Below, one piece after another: positions 11,705-22,359 of a stretch of DNA of 64,000 nt. Both the position numbers and the translations under genes were made by a program. Positions within the stretch are counted from its first letter, which is position 1. Every line of letters begins with the position of its first letter. The notes under the pieces were generated by a model. That model saw only the letters and a program-made list of their open reading frames with translations. It was not told the origin of the DNA and did not search any database. Source of the stretch: Meghimatium bilineatum (lineage: Eukaryota; Mollusca; Gastropoda; Stylommatophora; Philomycidae); contig CM067298.1 of assembly GCA_034231615.1 (NCBI GenBank), forward strand, positions 51,980,383-52,044,382, written 5' to 3'.

Positions 11705-11870
11705 GGAGATAATGAGGAGATAATGATAATGATGATAAGTATGATGGGTATTATGATTTGGATATGGGAGTTGATGTTGGATAGAGATATATAGAATATA
11801 GGAGTACACAAAATAAAAAAGAAACTATAATAAAAGAAGCGACATCCGTAAACACCGGAACGGTTACATC
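11705..11870. other. AT-rich block interrupting the 36-bp array
   Basis: The array stops after AATGTTCCC and resumes at AAAAGTAATCAA. The interrupting ~165 bp contains a purine-rich GATAATGATAATGATGATAA run. Comparison with 11937-11955, where the two flanks are joined, shows it is an insertion or array expansion. No element signature seen. Confidence 0.6.
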
Positions 11871-11990
11871 CAAAAGTAATCAAATTGTTTTAGTTTGATA
11901 AATCTCCCAAACCATTTCAATTTTTTAAGTTTACTAAATGTTCCCAAAAGTAATCAATTGTTTTAGTTTGCTTACTTTTCCCAAAGGTAT
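11871..11990. repeat. 36-bp minisatellite, right block
   Basis: Three diverged units related to 11440-11704, with TTTTTTAGTTTGCTAAATG-like variants. Confidence 0.85.
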
Positions 11991-12940
11991 CAAAATCTTT
12001 GTTTCAGATCATAACACGTGCTTAATAGGTCGCTGCAATTCAATTAACGGTTTTGTGAACTGGTAAGTCACCAGTACAAGCTCATAATGTGTGTGACGAA
12101 TATAGGTATATAGTTCTTCCGCAGTCTCATCCATATACGTATAAACTAACACCTGTAAATATTCAAGTTTTATCTCCGTCTCTAATAAAACGAAATACTG
12201 GACTAGTTATCTTTACGGTCAGGGGTCACATTGCATTTCATTTCCTCAAAAACCTCTCAAGGAATAACGCATCTGGACAAGATGTTTGCGTTAAATTACA
12301 ATAGCAGGATAGCTTTTTTTCCTTCCAAAAAAAACCAAACCACTTCGTCTTCGTCCAATGTCAACTTTTTTCAATGCGCACATATCAACACTTAGCGCAA
12401 CAACGTATATGAAGGATTAGTTCTACGCTCATCTTGACTCACTTGTTTCTGGCTCCTAGACTGATAGCAAACAGTAGTTGATAACTAACTAGTTCTCATT
12501 TCAATAGAACAATTGGGAGTGTTAGTAATTCATTGCCTGACTTACACGTCTAGAAAAGTATGGTGCGAGGGAAATAAACGAGAATGTTAAGGCAGCTAGA
12601 TGAACCGTGTTTGTACTTCGTCTTCCAGACGAGACTAGAGAATTACATGTCGCTCGCAAGTACTCGCTTTAGAACTATCATTATTCGGTCATCATTATGT
12701 GTTCCGACATGAAATTCTTTCTACTAGCAAATTCCACAGTGCAGACATCGACACACAGCCACTCATAGGTCTTCTGCTAATGGAGGCTATCTATAAATAA
12801 AAGAACCGAATGATCACGTTCAGAGATACTATTCTTCATTCAAGTAAATAATATATAGTTCACACAAACATTACAATAATTAAAACAAAACCTTTTTGAT
12901 GCACTAGGATCCTAACTCGCTTGTGACAGAAACAATAGGT
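11991..12940. other. Unassigned sequence
   Basis: No recognised coding segment or repeat. A 71-codon plus frame at 12089-12304 has no motif. Base composition resembles other unassigned stretches. Confidence 0.45.
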
Positions 12941-12944
12941 GTGA

Positions 12945-13290
12945 TATCATAAACGAGTCACAAGCAACAACAACATAAATCTGAAAAGATACAGTATACA
13001 AATAGTGAATAATTTCAAGCCAGTTTTACAAGTTTTCAAAGAACACCCATTCTTTGAGAACGGTGTGCTCACTACCACGCTGTTAGCCTCTAGGTTCTGT
13101 GCAAGCTGCCCAGCCCATTCCAGTGTCATGTTCAGAAGGTCTTTGATATTCTGTGTCCATCGTAGTATTGATCTCTTATCTGGCAATTTCCTTCAATGAT
13201 TAATCTTTCTAAACCATTGTGTATTCTTATATGTCCAAAATATGCTGGCTTGCTGCGCTTTTTGGAGTTTTTAATTAGCCACTCTTCTTC
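12945..13290 (-). pseudogene. LINE family G C-terminus relic
   Basis: Minus strand reads AYFGHIRIHNGLERLIIEGN (about 13185-13250) followed in another frame by RWTQNIKDLLNMTLEWAG (13090-13150). The pattern FGHIKRHDxLERLIIEG then RRRWIQDIKDxLNMT is also seen at 16750-16900 and 52260-52540, so this is the same family. Frame breaks make it non-functional. Confidence 0.75.
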
Positions 13291-13595
13291 TTTGTTCAAG
13301 TCTTCGCGGACATCGGTGTTGGTCTCGACTTATCGCTCTACGAGATGCAAATTAGAGCAATTGATGACGACGTGTCTCTTTCGCAAACGAAGATGAGCGT
13401 GACACTGATAAAAGGTCATTTAGGTTGTGCGTGTGTAAGTCATAAGAAAACTGATGAGTCAAATACGGGCTCTGAAAAATGCTGTTTTGTGAAAAGGAAT
13501 GAAGAATGTCTTGAAATGTGGAAAATACTCAGACCTCTTCTTTTTGTTTTTGTCTTTTTTTAAATAGCCTGCAGTGTTCTGTCATGTTCACAAGT

Positions 13596-13639
13596 TTTTA
13601 ATAGTAGCATTGATCTGACCATGCCATATTGGAATATAT
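13596..13639. repeat. Left remnant of ~47-bp tandem repeat plus target duplication
   Basis: CAAGTTTTTAATAGTAGCAT continuing into GATCTGACCATGCCATA matches two tandem units at 14255-14345. The LINE at 13640-14243 split the array. TTGGAATATAT at 13629-13639 is the left copy of the target duplication. Confidence 0.8.
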
Positions 13640-14243
13640 TGTCTATTGTCTATCCCCAGGTGAATGATTGTTGATCGCATTCACACTTGCCGTTAAGCGT
13701 AGAGGTAGAATGTTAAGCTGTCGTTTCAAGACCAGATGTGTCGCCGAGGTTGCATTTAGTCCATGTTTGTTCAAGGTTATCGTAATGTTTTCTATCCACC
13801 GTTTTCTTGGTCTACCTTTGGCTTTACGCCCGGATATTCTTGTATTACATGCTCTTATTGGTATTTGGTTTGGCTTCATTCTCATAAGGTGACCGAACCA
13901 TTTTACTTGCTGTCTCTCAATATGTTCGATACATGATATTATACCAACTCTTTTCCTAATTTCTTCATTTCTTATTTTATCTAGTTTAGTAACCATTGCA
14001 GCTTTCCTCAGACACTTCATTTCACATGTGACGATTTTTCTTTGCTGCGAAGCTGTTAAAGACCGTGTTTGACATTGGTAGCACAGTGTTGGTATAAAAA
14101 TTGTAGATATTATTTGTTTTTTAATTTCCATCTTGATCTTTGGATGAAGAAGTAATGGTGAAAGTTGGTAAGTCACTGTGTTTGCTTTCTGGCACCTTGC
14201 TTCTATTTCTCTGTCTAGTCTTCCATCTTCGGAAAAAAATATT
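13640..14243 (-). pseudogene. LINE family B 3' fragment with 11-bp target duplication
   Basis: Minus strand codes continuously for the RT thumb and C-terminus: CQKANTVTYQLSPLLLHPK, FIPTLCYQCQTRSLT, QVKWFGHLMRMKPNQIP and GRPRKRWIENITITL, ending NNHSPGDRQ and a stop, then a GACAATAGACAATA tail. TTGGAATATAT flanks it at 13629-13639 and 14244-14254. The open frame of 276 codons that reaches 14473 is longer than the element: its first ~75 codons are host tandem repeat and flanking DNA. It is the best preserved family B 3' end here, with no stop in about 200 codons, which suggests a relatively recent insertion. Confidence 0.92.
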
Positions 14244-14254
14244 TTGGAATATAT

Positions 14255-14350
14255 ATCAAGTTTAATAGTCGCATTGGTTTGACCATATCTTACTGGGCTG
14301 TCAAGTTTAGTAGTTGCATTGTTCTGACCATGCCATACTGAGCTGTCAAG
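14255..14350. repeat. ~47-bp tandem repeat, two units
   Basis: Units begin CAAGTTTAATAGTCGCATTG and CAAGTTTAGTAGTTGCATTG. The third unit is left of the LINE at 13596-13628. Confidence 0.85.
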
Positions 14351-15072
14351 AATTAACAAAGAGCGATTGACTAAGCAGAACACACTAACACATAATACGT
14401 GTATTAACTTTCTCAGGTCATTCAGTAACACCGCAGAATGCACAGGATACCTGCTAATATTTACAAATTCCACTAGCTGGTCACAGTTGGGCCACAGTTG
14501 CGATAATTAAGGACAAGTAAAAGCAGATGATTTAAGTCTGAATACAAATTAAAAAATTCTTTGGTTTAATTTTCCTGGAAGCGATAGATTTTAGCAAGTG
14601 TACATAACACCACATGTGTATCGACTTAGGGAACAGTGTGGAAACAAGAAACATTCTTGGTTGCTGATCCAGCGGTCCATGGGCTCATGCCCTTTGACCC
14701 ACGAAACATTCTTCAACCATGAAGTATTTCACAAGTACACAACCCTTCATTGTCTGAGATTAGGTCTTGATAAGGAAATACTGTTCTGTTAATTGATATG
14801 CGAGTTTCATACCTCTTCTAGCATAATATATTAGTGATCTGCAGTATACAAAAAAAACAACAACTTTATAAGCTATTGACTTCTTTCAAAGTGAAATGAT
14901 TGATCTTCGAGAACTACTTTGGAAAATCCTTGACAATTACGGAATATAAGGACCCTTACTAGACTGTATACGGGGCACGTACAAATATACGTACAAAGAA
15001 CGTAGAAACACTGTTAATACAAGTGCCTAACTCACAAATCGTGTTTGGTAATAACAGTAATAAGACAAAAGT
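14351..15072. other. Unassigned sequence
   Basis: No recognised coding or RNA feature. GGATACCTGCTAATATT near 14443 resembles 18359-18375, which hints at a short dispersed repeat downstream of family B copies. Confidence 0.4.
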
Positions 15073-15073
15073 A

Positions 15074-15386
15074 TGTCCTCTTTAAAGAGGTGCTAAAGAC
15101 ACTTAATATGAAGAAAGAACTACTAAGAGAAATAAAGATTAGGCAAATAAAATACTTTGCACACATTAAAAAACATTACACTTTATTGAAGACCTTACTT
15201 GAGGGTAAAGTCAAAGGGAAGCGAGAAAGAGGTAGGCAGAGATACAAGTGGGAGAGTAACATCACACGATGGACAGGTTACATTCTAGCAGAGTGCACCA
15301 CCAAAACAAGAGACAGGAGATGTTGGAGAAACGTTGCAGCCAACCTTCGTTGCAGAGACGGCACTTAATGATGATGCTGTCCTCTT
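15074..15386 (+). mobile_element. LINE family A2 3' fragment with (ATG) tail and 9-bp target duplication
   Basis: TGTCCTCTT flanks at 15074-15082 and 15378-15386. The insert reads EVLKTLNMKKELLREIKIRQ, KTLLEGKVKGKRERGRQR and YKWESNITRWTGY, ending NLRCRDGT and a stop that runs straight into TGATGATG. The very short 3' UTR with a trinucleotide tail is the RTE-group habit. The same C-terminus occurs at 51452-51958 (minus) and 56490-56700 (plus). The reading frame is intact across the fragment. Confidence 0.9.
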
Positions 15387-15389
15387 ACA

Positions 15390-15880
15390 ATTATTATTGA
15401 TCATTTATATTAATGGTATTCCTAAATATCACTAGACAGTGTGGAATCAAATTACTTAGAGCAGTTACTCTTTGTTGACGATCAGTATCTTTCCTAAATT
15501 AGGAAAGATGTAGGACGAAACTACGGCAGGTCTAGCAAACCGGTAGGGGATTTGAGTGTTTGCAGAAATCTGCTTTAGATATTATGCAAGAACTTAGTAA
15601 AATTGGAAAATTCGATCAAAGATGACAATAACACATGCTCACAGAGCATAAGTACCAACTAATACGCCATTAAACAACACACCGATAGTAAAAGTATATA
15701 TACGGATCGTCTGTGACATTACCATTAAAGAATCAGAAATATTTGGATTTATGATTAAACATAAAATTTCCGTAATGAAATAGCAGAAAATCTATGGAAA
15801 CCAAAAGTCAAATAATATGTTCAATCTTCATACCAACTTTGTGTTGTGAATGTCAGACATACATAGTAAATACTAATATT
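15390..15880 (+). pseudogene. Degenerate RT palm/thumb relic
   Basis: Fragments in shifting plus frames resemble LLLIIYINGIP (RT motif B downstream), LLFVDDQYLS (motif C, YADD changed to FVDD) and FIPTLCCECQTY (thumb). The order and spacing fit families B/C. Heavily mutated. Confidence 0.55.
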
Positions 15881-16060
15881 AGCTCCCCCCAAATCCTTCC
15901 TCCCCAACAAAAAAATGTTCTTTTAAGAAACTACTATACTTGTTTCGCATTTTATAACAATATTTTAGTTTAAACAATTTAGTGTGCGTATAAAAAAACA
16001 ATATTGCTAATGTCAACTTCCTCCCTAATTCCAAGCATTTGTTTACATTTTCCAGACCCC
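15881..16060. repeat. Dispersed repeat R copy
   Basis: AAACAATTTAGTGTGCGTAT and ATTGCTAATGTCAACTTCCTC align loosely with the R segment at 8690-8770 and 41490-41540. Confidence 0.4.
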
Positions 16061-16065
16061 ATTCC

Positions 16066-16110
16066 CCCCACTTCAGAAAGCAATGGCAAACTACTGAATG
16101 TAACTGACAA
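16066..16110. repeat. SINE2 body fragment
   Basis: CAGAAAGCAATGGCAAACTA with flanking ACTGAA matches the body of the SINE2 copy at 28180-28335 (read on the minus strand). Only the post-tRNA part is present. Confidence 0.45.
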
Positions 16111-16144
16111 GAAATAATGACAGCATATTTCGAATAAACCTATT

Positions 16145-16300
16145 TCTCAATGGAAACACCCGTCGAAGACGGATGTGTCGGCCATTGGCGCAAATAAAAC
16201 GGCGACACAACACATTTCCATTCTCTGGACTACGCCTTGCTGGAAATCTAGTAGGATCATGGTCCTTCTATAAGGGAGATCCAGCGGGAGTTTGAGAATG
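16145..16300. repeat. Dispersed repeat U copy 1
   Basis: GTCGAAGACGGATGTGTC, GGCGCAAATAAAAC, TTTCCATTCTCTGGACTAC and GGGAGTTTGAGAATGAA are shared with 27930-28085 in the same order at about 85% identity by eye. Both copies lie next to LINE family G material. Function unknown; it could be a LINE 5' region. Confidence 0.7.
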
Positions 16301-16309
16301 AACACTGAA

Positions 16310-16980
16310 GAAGAAGAAGAAAGGAAACAGATCAAGATTAGAACAAGCGACAAAACCACTAGCAAGTTCTCAATCAGTATTAACAACATCGAATTAGAAA
16401 GAGTCAAGAATACCTTGGTTCTCTTATCAATAGTAACGGTGATTGCTATGAAGAAGTCAGAAGAAGGTTATCTATTGTGTCAAAGATGCCGATACAAATG
16501 AAAAACATATGGCTGAGCTACTGCAAAGAAACAAAACTAACATTCATAAGAGCGTGCATATTTCCAATGGCAATATATGGGTGTGAATCCTGGACAATCA
16601 CCAATAAATAGAAACATAACATAGCAGCAATTGAAACAAAATATTCAAGAAAAATCCTCAGAATACCATGGACCAAAATAACACCAATGTAGACATCCGG
16701 TGAGAGAAACGAATGTACAAGAAAATAGTATGGTTCTTTCCAGAAAACTACAATATTTTGGCAATATAAAACGCAATGACAGTCTAGAGAAGATCATAAT
16801 GAAAGGGATGATGCCAGGGAGATGAACAAGTGGCAGACTAAGAAGAAGATGGATACAGGACATCAAAGACCACCTGAACATGACAGTAACAGAAGCAGGA
16901 AGACAAACTCAAGATCGACAGAAGTTTCGAAAGGTTGTGATGACTGCTATATTCTATTCAGGATATGCAACCTGATGATG
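16310..16980 (+). pseudogene. LINE family G 3' part with (ATG) tail
   Basis: Plus-strand fragments: IEKERVKNT-like connection, FIRACIFPMAIYGCESWTI (thumb, 16540-16600), RKILRIPWTKI (16645-16685), KLQYFGNIKRNDSLEKIIMK (16745-16805), RLRRRWIQDIKDHLNMTVTEAGR (split over two frames). The sequence ends CAACCTGATGATGATGATTT. Multiple stops and frameshifts. Related to 47880-48450 and 52255-52550. Confidence 0.8.
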
Positions 16981-16996
16981 ATGATTTCCCCTACCA

Positions 16997-17006
16997 CCCC
17001 CCCCCC
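16997..17006. repeat. C10 homopolymer
   Basis: Immediately after the (ATG) tail of the LINE at 16310-16980. Confidence 0.95.
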
Positions 17007-17200
17007 TTTGGAAACGCAATTTATGGTCAGAATCTAAAAGATAGTTAGACAGACGGACGGGCAGGCGGTAGGTAGGCAGATATACCAGGTCTCTTTACAA
17101 TTTCCGCCAGAACAAACTGGTCAAGTTTGAAAGTAAATGTTTTAGAAAAGTTGTTCAAAGTTACCAGAAGTAACAAAATAAGAAATGATTTGAATACCTC

Positions 17201-17350
17201 AAAAATATGACCGTCATCACATATTGAAAAGGGAAAGAGTTGCCCGGCCCCCAAAAATATGACCGTCATCACATACTGAAAAGGGAAAGAGTTGCCCGGC
17301 CCCCAAAAATATGACCGTCATCACATATTGAAAAGGGAAAGAGTTAGATG
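17201..17350. repeat. 52-bp tandem repeat, ~2.9 copies, nearly perfect
   Basis: Units start at 17201, 17253 and 17305 with AAAAATATGACCGTCATCAC and contain GGGAAAGAGTTGCCCGGCC. Only one base differs between copies 1 and 2, so the array is young. Confidence 0.95.
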
Positions 17351-17529
17351 CAGACCCCTCTTGAGATACATAGATGTATGCAATGTTTCAATGAAAAACC
17401 TTTCTATTTATCAATTTTCTATGCTGGTATATTGTTACCGAAGACAGTACCGCATAGAAGTCGACATTGTGCTAAGGTGCAGACCATTTTAAACACCACT
17501 GAGATATAATTGAGTATTTAATTACGAGG

Positions 17530-17640
17530 TTATGGTAACTGGATTATCAGAACCGCGATCATCATCATTTGTTATAGTTAAAAGCTCTGATATAACAACA
17601 TTAGACTAACGTCCACGTTTGAAAGGAACGTATTTCACCA
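17530..17640. repeat. Dispersed repeat S copy
   Basis: GGATTATCAGAACCGCGATC, AAAGCTCTGATATAACA and AACGTCCACG recur at 40280-40315 and 40958-41045. Class unknown. Confidence 0.6.
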
Positions 17641-17877
17641 TAAGATCTACATTTTACTTACCAAAAAATAAACTTGTGAGGTACAGGCTAAATCACAAAC
17701 GATACATACGTAAAAGCACAGCAGTGATGACCGTAACATTCTATAACTAACACTACATAAAACAGAAAACTTATAAATAAGTGTCTAAAATACGGAAAAT
17801 AGCATACAAAAATACAATACACTGTAGCGAGTTCATCTAGAAATAACACGTGTCTTGATTAGCCAACTAATATCATG

Positions 17878-18010
17878 TCCGGCTCTGTGGCGGAGTGATA
17901 CAGAACGTGTCTTGGACGGACAAGGTACCAGGTTCAAACTCCACCGCAAAAATTACTGTGCATCTACACTGTCCAGAAAACAATGACAACCAATTAAACG
18001 TATATGTATA
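17878..18010 (+). mobile_element. SINE2 copy (tRNA-derived), plus strand
   Basis: Head GGCTCTGTGGCGGAGTGATA has an A-box-like GTGGCGGAGTG; AGGTTCAAACTCC is B-box-like. Followed by CATCTACACTGTCCAGAAAA, parallel to the minus-strand copy at 28180-28335. Pol III promoter activity is inferred only from these boxes. Confidence 0.65.
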
Positions 18011-18049
18011 TAGTCTAGAAAAACAATACAGCCAAAAAAGATAGGTTAA

Positions 18050-18370
18050 TCGATACGTCCTGAAATAGGATATACTACCAATAGCTAACTTGTACCAACA
18101 GCAGAAGAAGACTTGAATCTAAAGCTAAAGGAAGACCAAGAAAAAACCAATGAAAGACAAAATAAAAAATACACTGCACAAATATAGATGGAATAATACA
18201 TCTTGCTTTAAGTCGTACATTGAATTCCCACTACCCCCTTTTCACATTAACGACATGCTTCAAACACCCCCTTTTCACATTAACGACATGCATGAATTAA
18301 CACCCTCTTTTCACATTAACGACATGCATGAATGAACACTAACACATTAACATTCACCTGGGGATACCTA
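18050..18370 (+). pseudogene. Family B C-terminus relic carrying a triplicated segment
   Basis: AAAGGAAGACCAAGAAAAAA codes for the KGRPRK motif of the family B C-terminus, and TTCACCTGGGGATA near 18351 matches its HSPGD end (compare 13655). Between them lie three copies of a 36-39-bp unit (CCCCCTTTTCACATTAACGA plus CATGC...), positioned where the normal LPLRLTA segment should be. The triplication appears to be an internal expansion in the dead element; that reading is inference. Confidence 0.5.
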
Positions 18371-19245
18371 CTAATATTAATAATTCTAACGTCAGTGCTC
18401 TGAAGAAACACCTACCTGTTGATGAAAGACATTCTCATATTGTTAGAATGTATTACGTGCAAGATATCTCTTTTTCTTCCGAGTTTGCTCAAAACAGTAG
18501 ATACTGTGTTCGTCTGTAAACTTGATTGAAAATGTTCTGTTAGCTTGATTAACCGTTGCAAGAATGGCTGAAAATGATTTGATATTAACTTACAAATGCT
18601 TTAGTAAAATAATTTAAAATAAATAGTTTTATTATACTGACGAACTTTCTCAGTATATTTTCATATCAAAACTTAGTAGTAAATCCAGTCACAAAATAAA
18701 TATTTGTTTCACTGTCTAGTTGTCTGTTATTTTACTCAGCAATTATTTATTTTAGAGATAAATATTTCAACCAGTTCATGAAATAAGAAGCTGAATCCTA
18801 AATTTTTAAAAAGTACTTTATTTAGAGGCGCACTTTGCTAAGGAAATAGAAGAGACACGAAACAGCTTTATTCATTATCATTTGCGATTGCCGACGGTGG
18901 CAGAAAAGATGAAAACCTTCAACGAGTTCGCGGTGCCAGTAAGTTTGAAACGCTAAATATAAGGACGAGGATGGTCAGCGGACGAGAGCGGTGGGTGAAA
19001 AACAAGCCACATGCCACAACTTTTACTCCGGCAACGATGAGTCTGCATTTCGCAATGGTAAGATGTGGGAGGGTGGACATAATGACGTCCAAACATTTGA
19101 TAAACAACTTCTAGAATTGTGGTGACAGTTGAGGCCTTTCACTTTGGTAAACTTAAACCATATGCAACATTTTGTTTAACAAAACCTTGGTACATGACAA
19201 TTAAATCAATCCAACCGACAATTAAAGGAGTATTTTAATCTCAAG
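18371..19245. other. Unassigned sequence
   Basis: AT-rich, no supported feature. A 62-codon minus frame at 18919-19107 in a locally GC-richer patch has no recognisable motif. Confidence 0.45.
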
Positions 19246-19385
19246 TAACGATAGGAGCACAATAGTATAACTAAACCAAACTGTGACTTTACAGAAATCC
19301 GCTAGGAACACAATAGTATAACTAAATCAAACTGTGACTTTACAGAAGACCGTTAGGAACACAATAGTATAACTAAACATAGAAA
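19246..19385. repeat. 62-64-bp tandem repeat, ~2.3 copies
   Basis: GCACAATAGTATAACTAAAC and AAACTGTGACTTTACAGAA alternate in near-identical copies at 19255, 19316 and 19359. Confidence 0.9.
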
Positions 19386-19530
19386 AAAATCTCATGATTT
19401 ATTATAACATGGTGGATAATTACACGAATCACATTTAGGAATAATTTCTTTGGGTGTGTAGCACAGGAAAGCATTATTTCTATTAACATTGAGCACGTAG
19501 GCAAGCCCGTAGTTATTGGTAAGGGGGGAT

Positions 19531-19543
19531 GGGGGGGGGGGGG
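19531..19543. repeat. G13 homopolymer
   Basis: Preceded by a G6 run at 19523-19528. The interval 19386-19690 holds nothing else that I recognise. Confidence 0.9.
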
Positions 19544-19691
19544 TATTTAATTAAACCCCACTCTCGCCATTAGGGAAATACAGCATGACTTTTGGTCCAA
19601 GATAACAAACAAAAACGAAATGGTTAAACGTTCTCCTTAACTGTATTTCCAAATAATATTTTAAAAAACGAAGCAAGAAATTGTTTTTAGA

Positions 19692-19862
19692 AAAAAATCC
19701 GCTCTCCACCTCCTATAGAAAACCTATCTTCACTTGTTATAGAAAACTCCACTCTACGCTATACACTTGCTATAGAAAACCTCTCCACCTCTTATAGAAA
19801 ACTCCACTCTACACTATACACCTCCTATAGAAAACCTCTCTCCATCTCCTCTAGAGAATCTG
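19692..19862. repeat. Irregular tandem repeat (TATAGAAAACCTC-type)
   Basis: Five or six units sharing TATAGAAAACYTC and CTCCACTCTACRCTATACAC, with unit lengths alternating near 22 and 42 bp. Confidence 0.8.
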
Positions 19863-20144
19863 TATCTATGCATTCATTTTGCGCTGAAGTTAGCGCATAG
19901 GGCAGAGTTTAGATCTCTCCAATTCTGTCCGTTCAAAGCTATACTATGCAGTTCTTGGATAGTATGGATATTGATTGTTTTACTTTCTCTAAGTATTGTT
20001 ATTCTGATTCTTTTGGTCTACCCCTGGCTCTTTTTAAATATCCGATGTTGTATATACACAGTTTGTCACACAAAAATTCATTTGACTGAAAAAGAATTGG
20101 AATGAACTGACTTCTGTTACACAAATCGGTCTGGACTTTACGGT

Positions 20145-20169
<25 letters not shown>

Positions 20170-20178
<9 letters not shown>

Positions 20179-21195
20179 CTTCGGATCATCATCACTGCAA
20201 ACTGGACACATCCATAGTTGCTCCGATCTCTCCTTGAGTGTATCCGCCATCACACTTCTGCTGACAGTACCGGTCCTATGCTGGTTGACCATCATTCTTC
20301 TGCGCCCTCCAAAATGTTCACCTCTAGCAACACCGCATTTCAATCCCTGATCTTTAATCCTAGCCATTGAAAAGGAATCATCATCCACAGTAATCTCACT
20401 CTCGCGTGTTATATCTCTTAAGGAATTCAAAACGTCAGCGCGATCCATTGCCCCATCGCCCTGTGCCACAATCGCACACGATGCTAGTTGATCCGCTCTT
20501 TTATTGCCTCGAACGCCCACATGTCCCGGCACGAAAATAAATGTAACCGCTTTCAAGCTCGCATTTCTCAAGGCCTCAATCCACTGTTCACGAACGAGAC
20601 CCACTTGTACCTTCTTAATCATACTCATAGAGTCACTCAAGATGCAGACCTGCGTTACCTTATGTGTGCGTAGCCACTCAAATGCCTTGGTCACCGCCAT
20701 AGTCTCCATGGTCATACTACTCGTAGTGACCGCAAAGGCACCACTTTCCTCCTTGATCGTTTTACCTGCGCATTGAGCTGTAAAGGCCCAAGCACTGCGA
20801 ACATGCCTAATTACAGATCCATCAGTGTATATAATCACATCCCCTTTAGTATTCTCACTGATTAAAGCCTGCGCTTCTTTCTCCACAGCTGTGGGACACC
20901 ATTCTCTGCATTCCCTGCTAAGTGATATTACTACTCTCAAACAAGTTTCGAAATCTGTGGGTAGACCTATCCATTCCGCACCTGCTGCCACATCCTGTAA
21001 TCTGCACACGCTTTGTATTACATTCTCAGCACGTCCCATCCACGACCTTCCTCTCTTGAGTCTTCTGCCTGTAACTTTCTGTATTTCGGAATGCAACGGG
21101 TGTTCCTTATCTGCATGTATTTGAAGGTACGCCCGTGCACGGCAATGCTGTAATCTATGCTCAGCTGTTGGGCAGTCAAGTAGGTATCGCATAGC
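20170..21195 (-). pseudogene. E1 RT thumb end, connection, RNase H domain and C-terminal CPxC
   Basis: Open from 21192 to 20170. Order: AMRYLLDCPTAEHR, RARAYLQIHADKEHP, GRSWMGRAENVIQ, then RNase H with all four acidic positions visible: D in IIYTDGSV, E in MTMETMAV, D in ILSDSMSM and D in RGNKRADQLA, the last preceded by the FVPGHVGVRG loop. The protein ends QLWMCPVCSDDDPKTN; related copies end HLWECP-C, so a terminal CPxC may bind metal. RNase H would remove RNA from the cDNA hybrid. It is in the same frame as the RT segment upstream, separated by one in-frame TGA at 21193-21195, so the original was one polypeptide. Confidence 0.93.
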
Positions 21196-22359
21196 TCATG
21201 TCGATGTGTCTCTTGTGCATCCCAGAATGATACGCATTGCTGCATTCTGGACTCTATCCAGTCTTTCGATCTGAGTTTGGCTAAGAGTCAGAATTGCCAG
21301 TGCATATTCCACCACAGCCACAACCAAACCCTGGTACAAAAGAAATAACAATCTTTGCTCACACTGCGCAGAAGCCATAACCTTCATTGCTGCTAAGCCT
21401 TTGCCTGCCCTTATGATAATGTGGTCAACATGTTCCCTGAAACTCAGGCTTCTGTCAAAAAACACACCCAGATATCTCATTGTGCTAGTTCTTTCTAAAC
21501 TTTTCCCGGATAACGAAACTTGTGGCATGGGTGTCTTTACCATGTGGTTGTTCAAGGAAAACCACGTCACGAATGCCTTAGACGGATTAACCGCTGCTCC
21601 CGTATCTCGACACCAATTTGTCAGTCTGTCCAGCTCCTTCTGTAGTTCCACGACGCACTCTTCTCGATTTCTGCCCTGTCTATACACCAGGATATCATCG
21701 GCATATGACATCGTTCTGCCAACAACTGTGATTTGATTGCCAGCGATATGTACTGTGTATACATTGAAAAGTACAGGAGATAGAGGCGATCGTGTGGCAG
21801 GCCAGGCCTAATAACAGTTGGTGTAGATATCCAGTTACCACACTTAAGAACTACAACCCTGTGCATCAGGGCGGCGCCAACCCAACGCACGACAAAAGGA
21901 TTAACTGCAAGATTTAACAGCTGGTGCATCAAGATATCCAAGGACACCCTATTGTACGCATCCTCAAGGTATATTGCGACCGCACATGTCTCCATGCGCG
22001 AATCGAACCCCTCAAAAACATCCTGCGCAAATATGGCTGCATTCTGCCATGTCTTCTTTCCTGGACGATATCCTCCTAACAATGCTGGTAAACACTTATT
22101 TCTTTCAAGATAACACGATACCTTCCAGGCCACAATTTTTTCCAAAAGCTTGCCAATCGTATTCTGCATAGTCATTATTATGTAGCCATGTATCCTGGTG
22201 TGGTCCTTCCCAGGTTTGGGTAGTGGAACTAAATAGCTGTGCAACCAGTCTTCTTTCACTGTGCCCTTTAGAAGGCTATTATTGAACATGTCCGCCAACT
22301 CTCCCAACTCCTCATCCGTTCTTCGACTAATGTCATCGTATCTAATGCCACCTAATGCC
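21196..22359 (-). pseudogene. E1 reverse transcriptase, 5' truncated, with frameshift
   Basis: Read from 22359 downward: NTIGKLLEKIVAWKVSCYLE, GGYRPGKKTWQNA, motif A AVAIYLEDAYNRVS (about 21955-21980), RPGLPHDRLYLLYF where a frame change interrupts the LPQGSPLSP motif (about 21788-21796), then in the new frame motif C SYADDILVYRQG (21675-21711), MRYLGVFFDRSLSF and LTLSQTQIERLDRV. YADD is intact. In motif A the first catalytic position reads Tyr (TAC, plus strand 21969-21971) where family members have Asp; one substitution explains it. The amino-terminal endonuclease is absent through truncation. Confidence 0.9.

Noticed and set aside
13450..13480. Hammerhead-ribozyme-like CTGATGA ... GAAA near 13452
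   Set aside because: Stem II does not pair in the correct register after CUGAUGA, and no stems I or III can be formed with the flanks. Probably chance.
20488..20776. Plus-strand frames of 61-99 codons within 20.4-21.7 kb
   Set aside because: Shadows opposite the E1 RNase H/RT coding strand.
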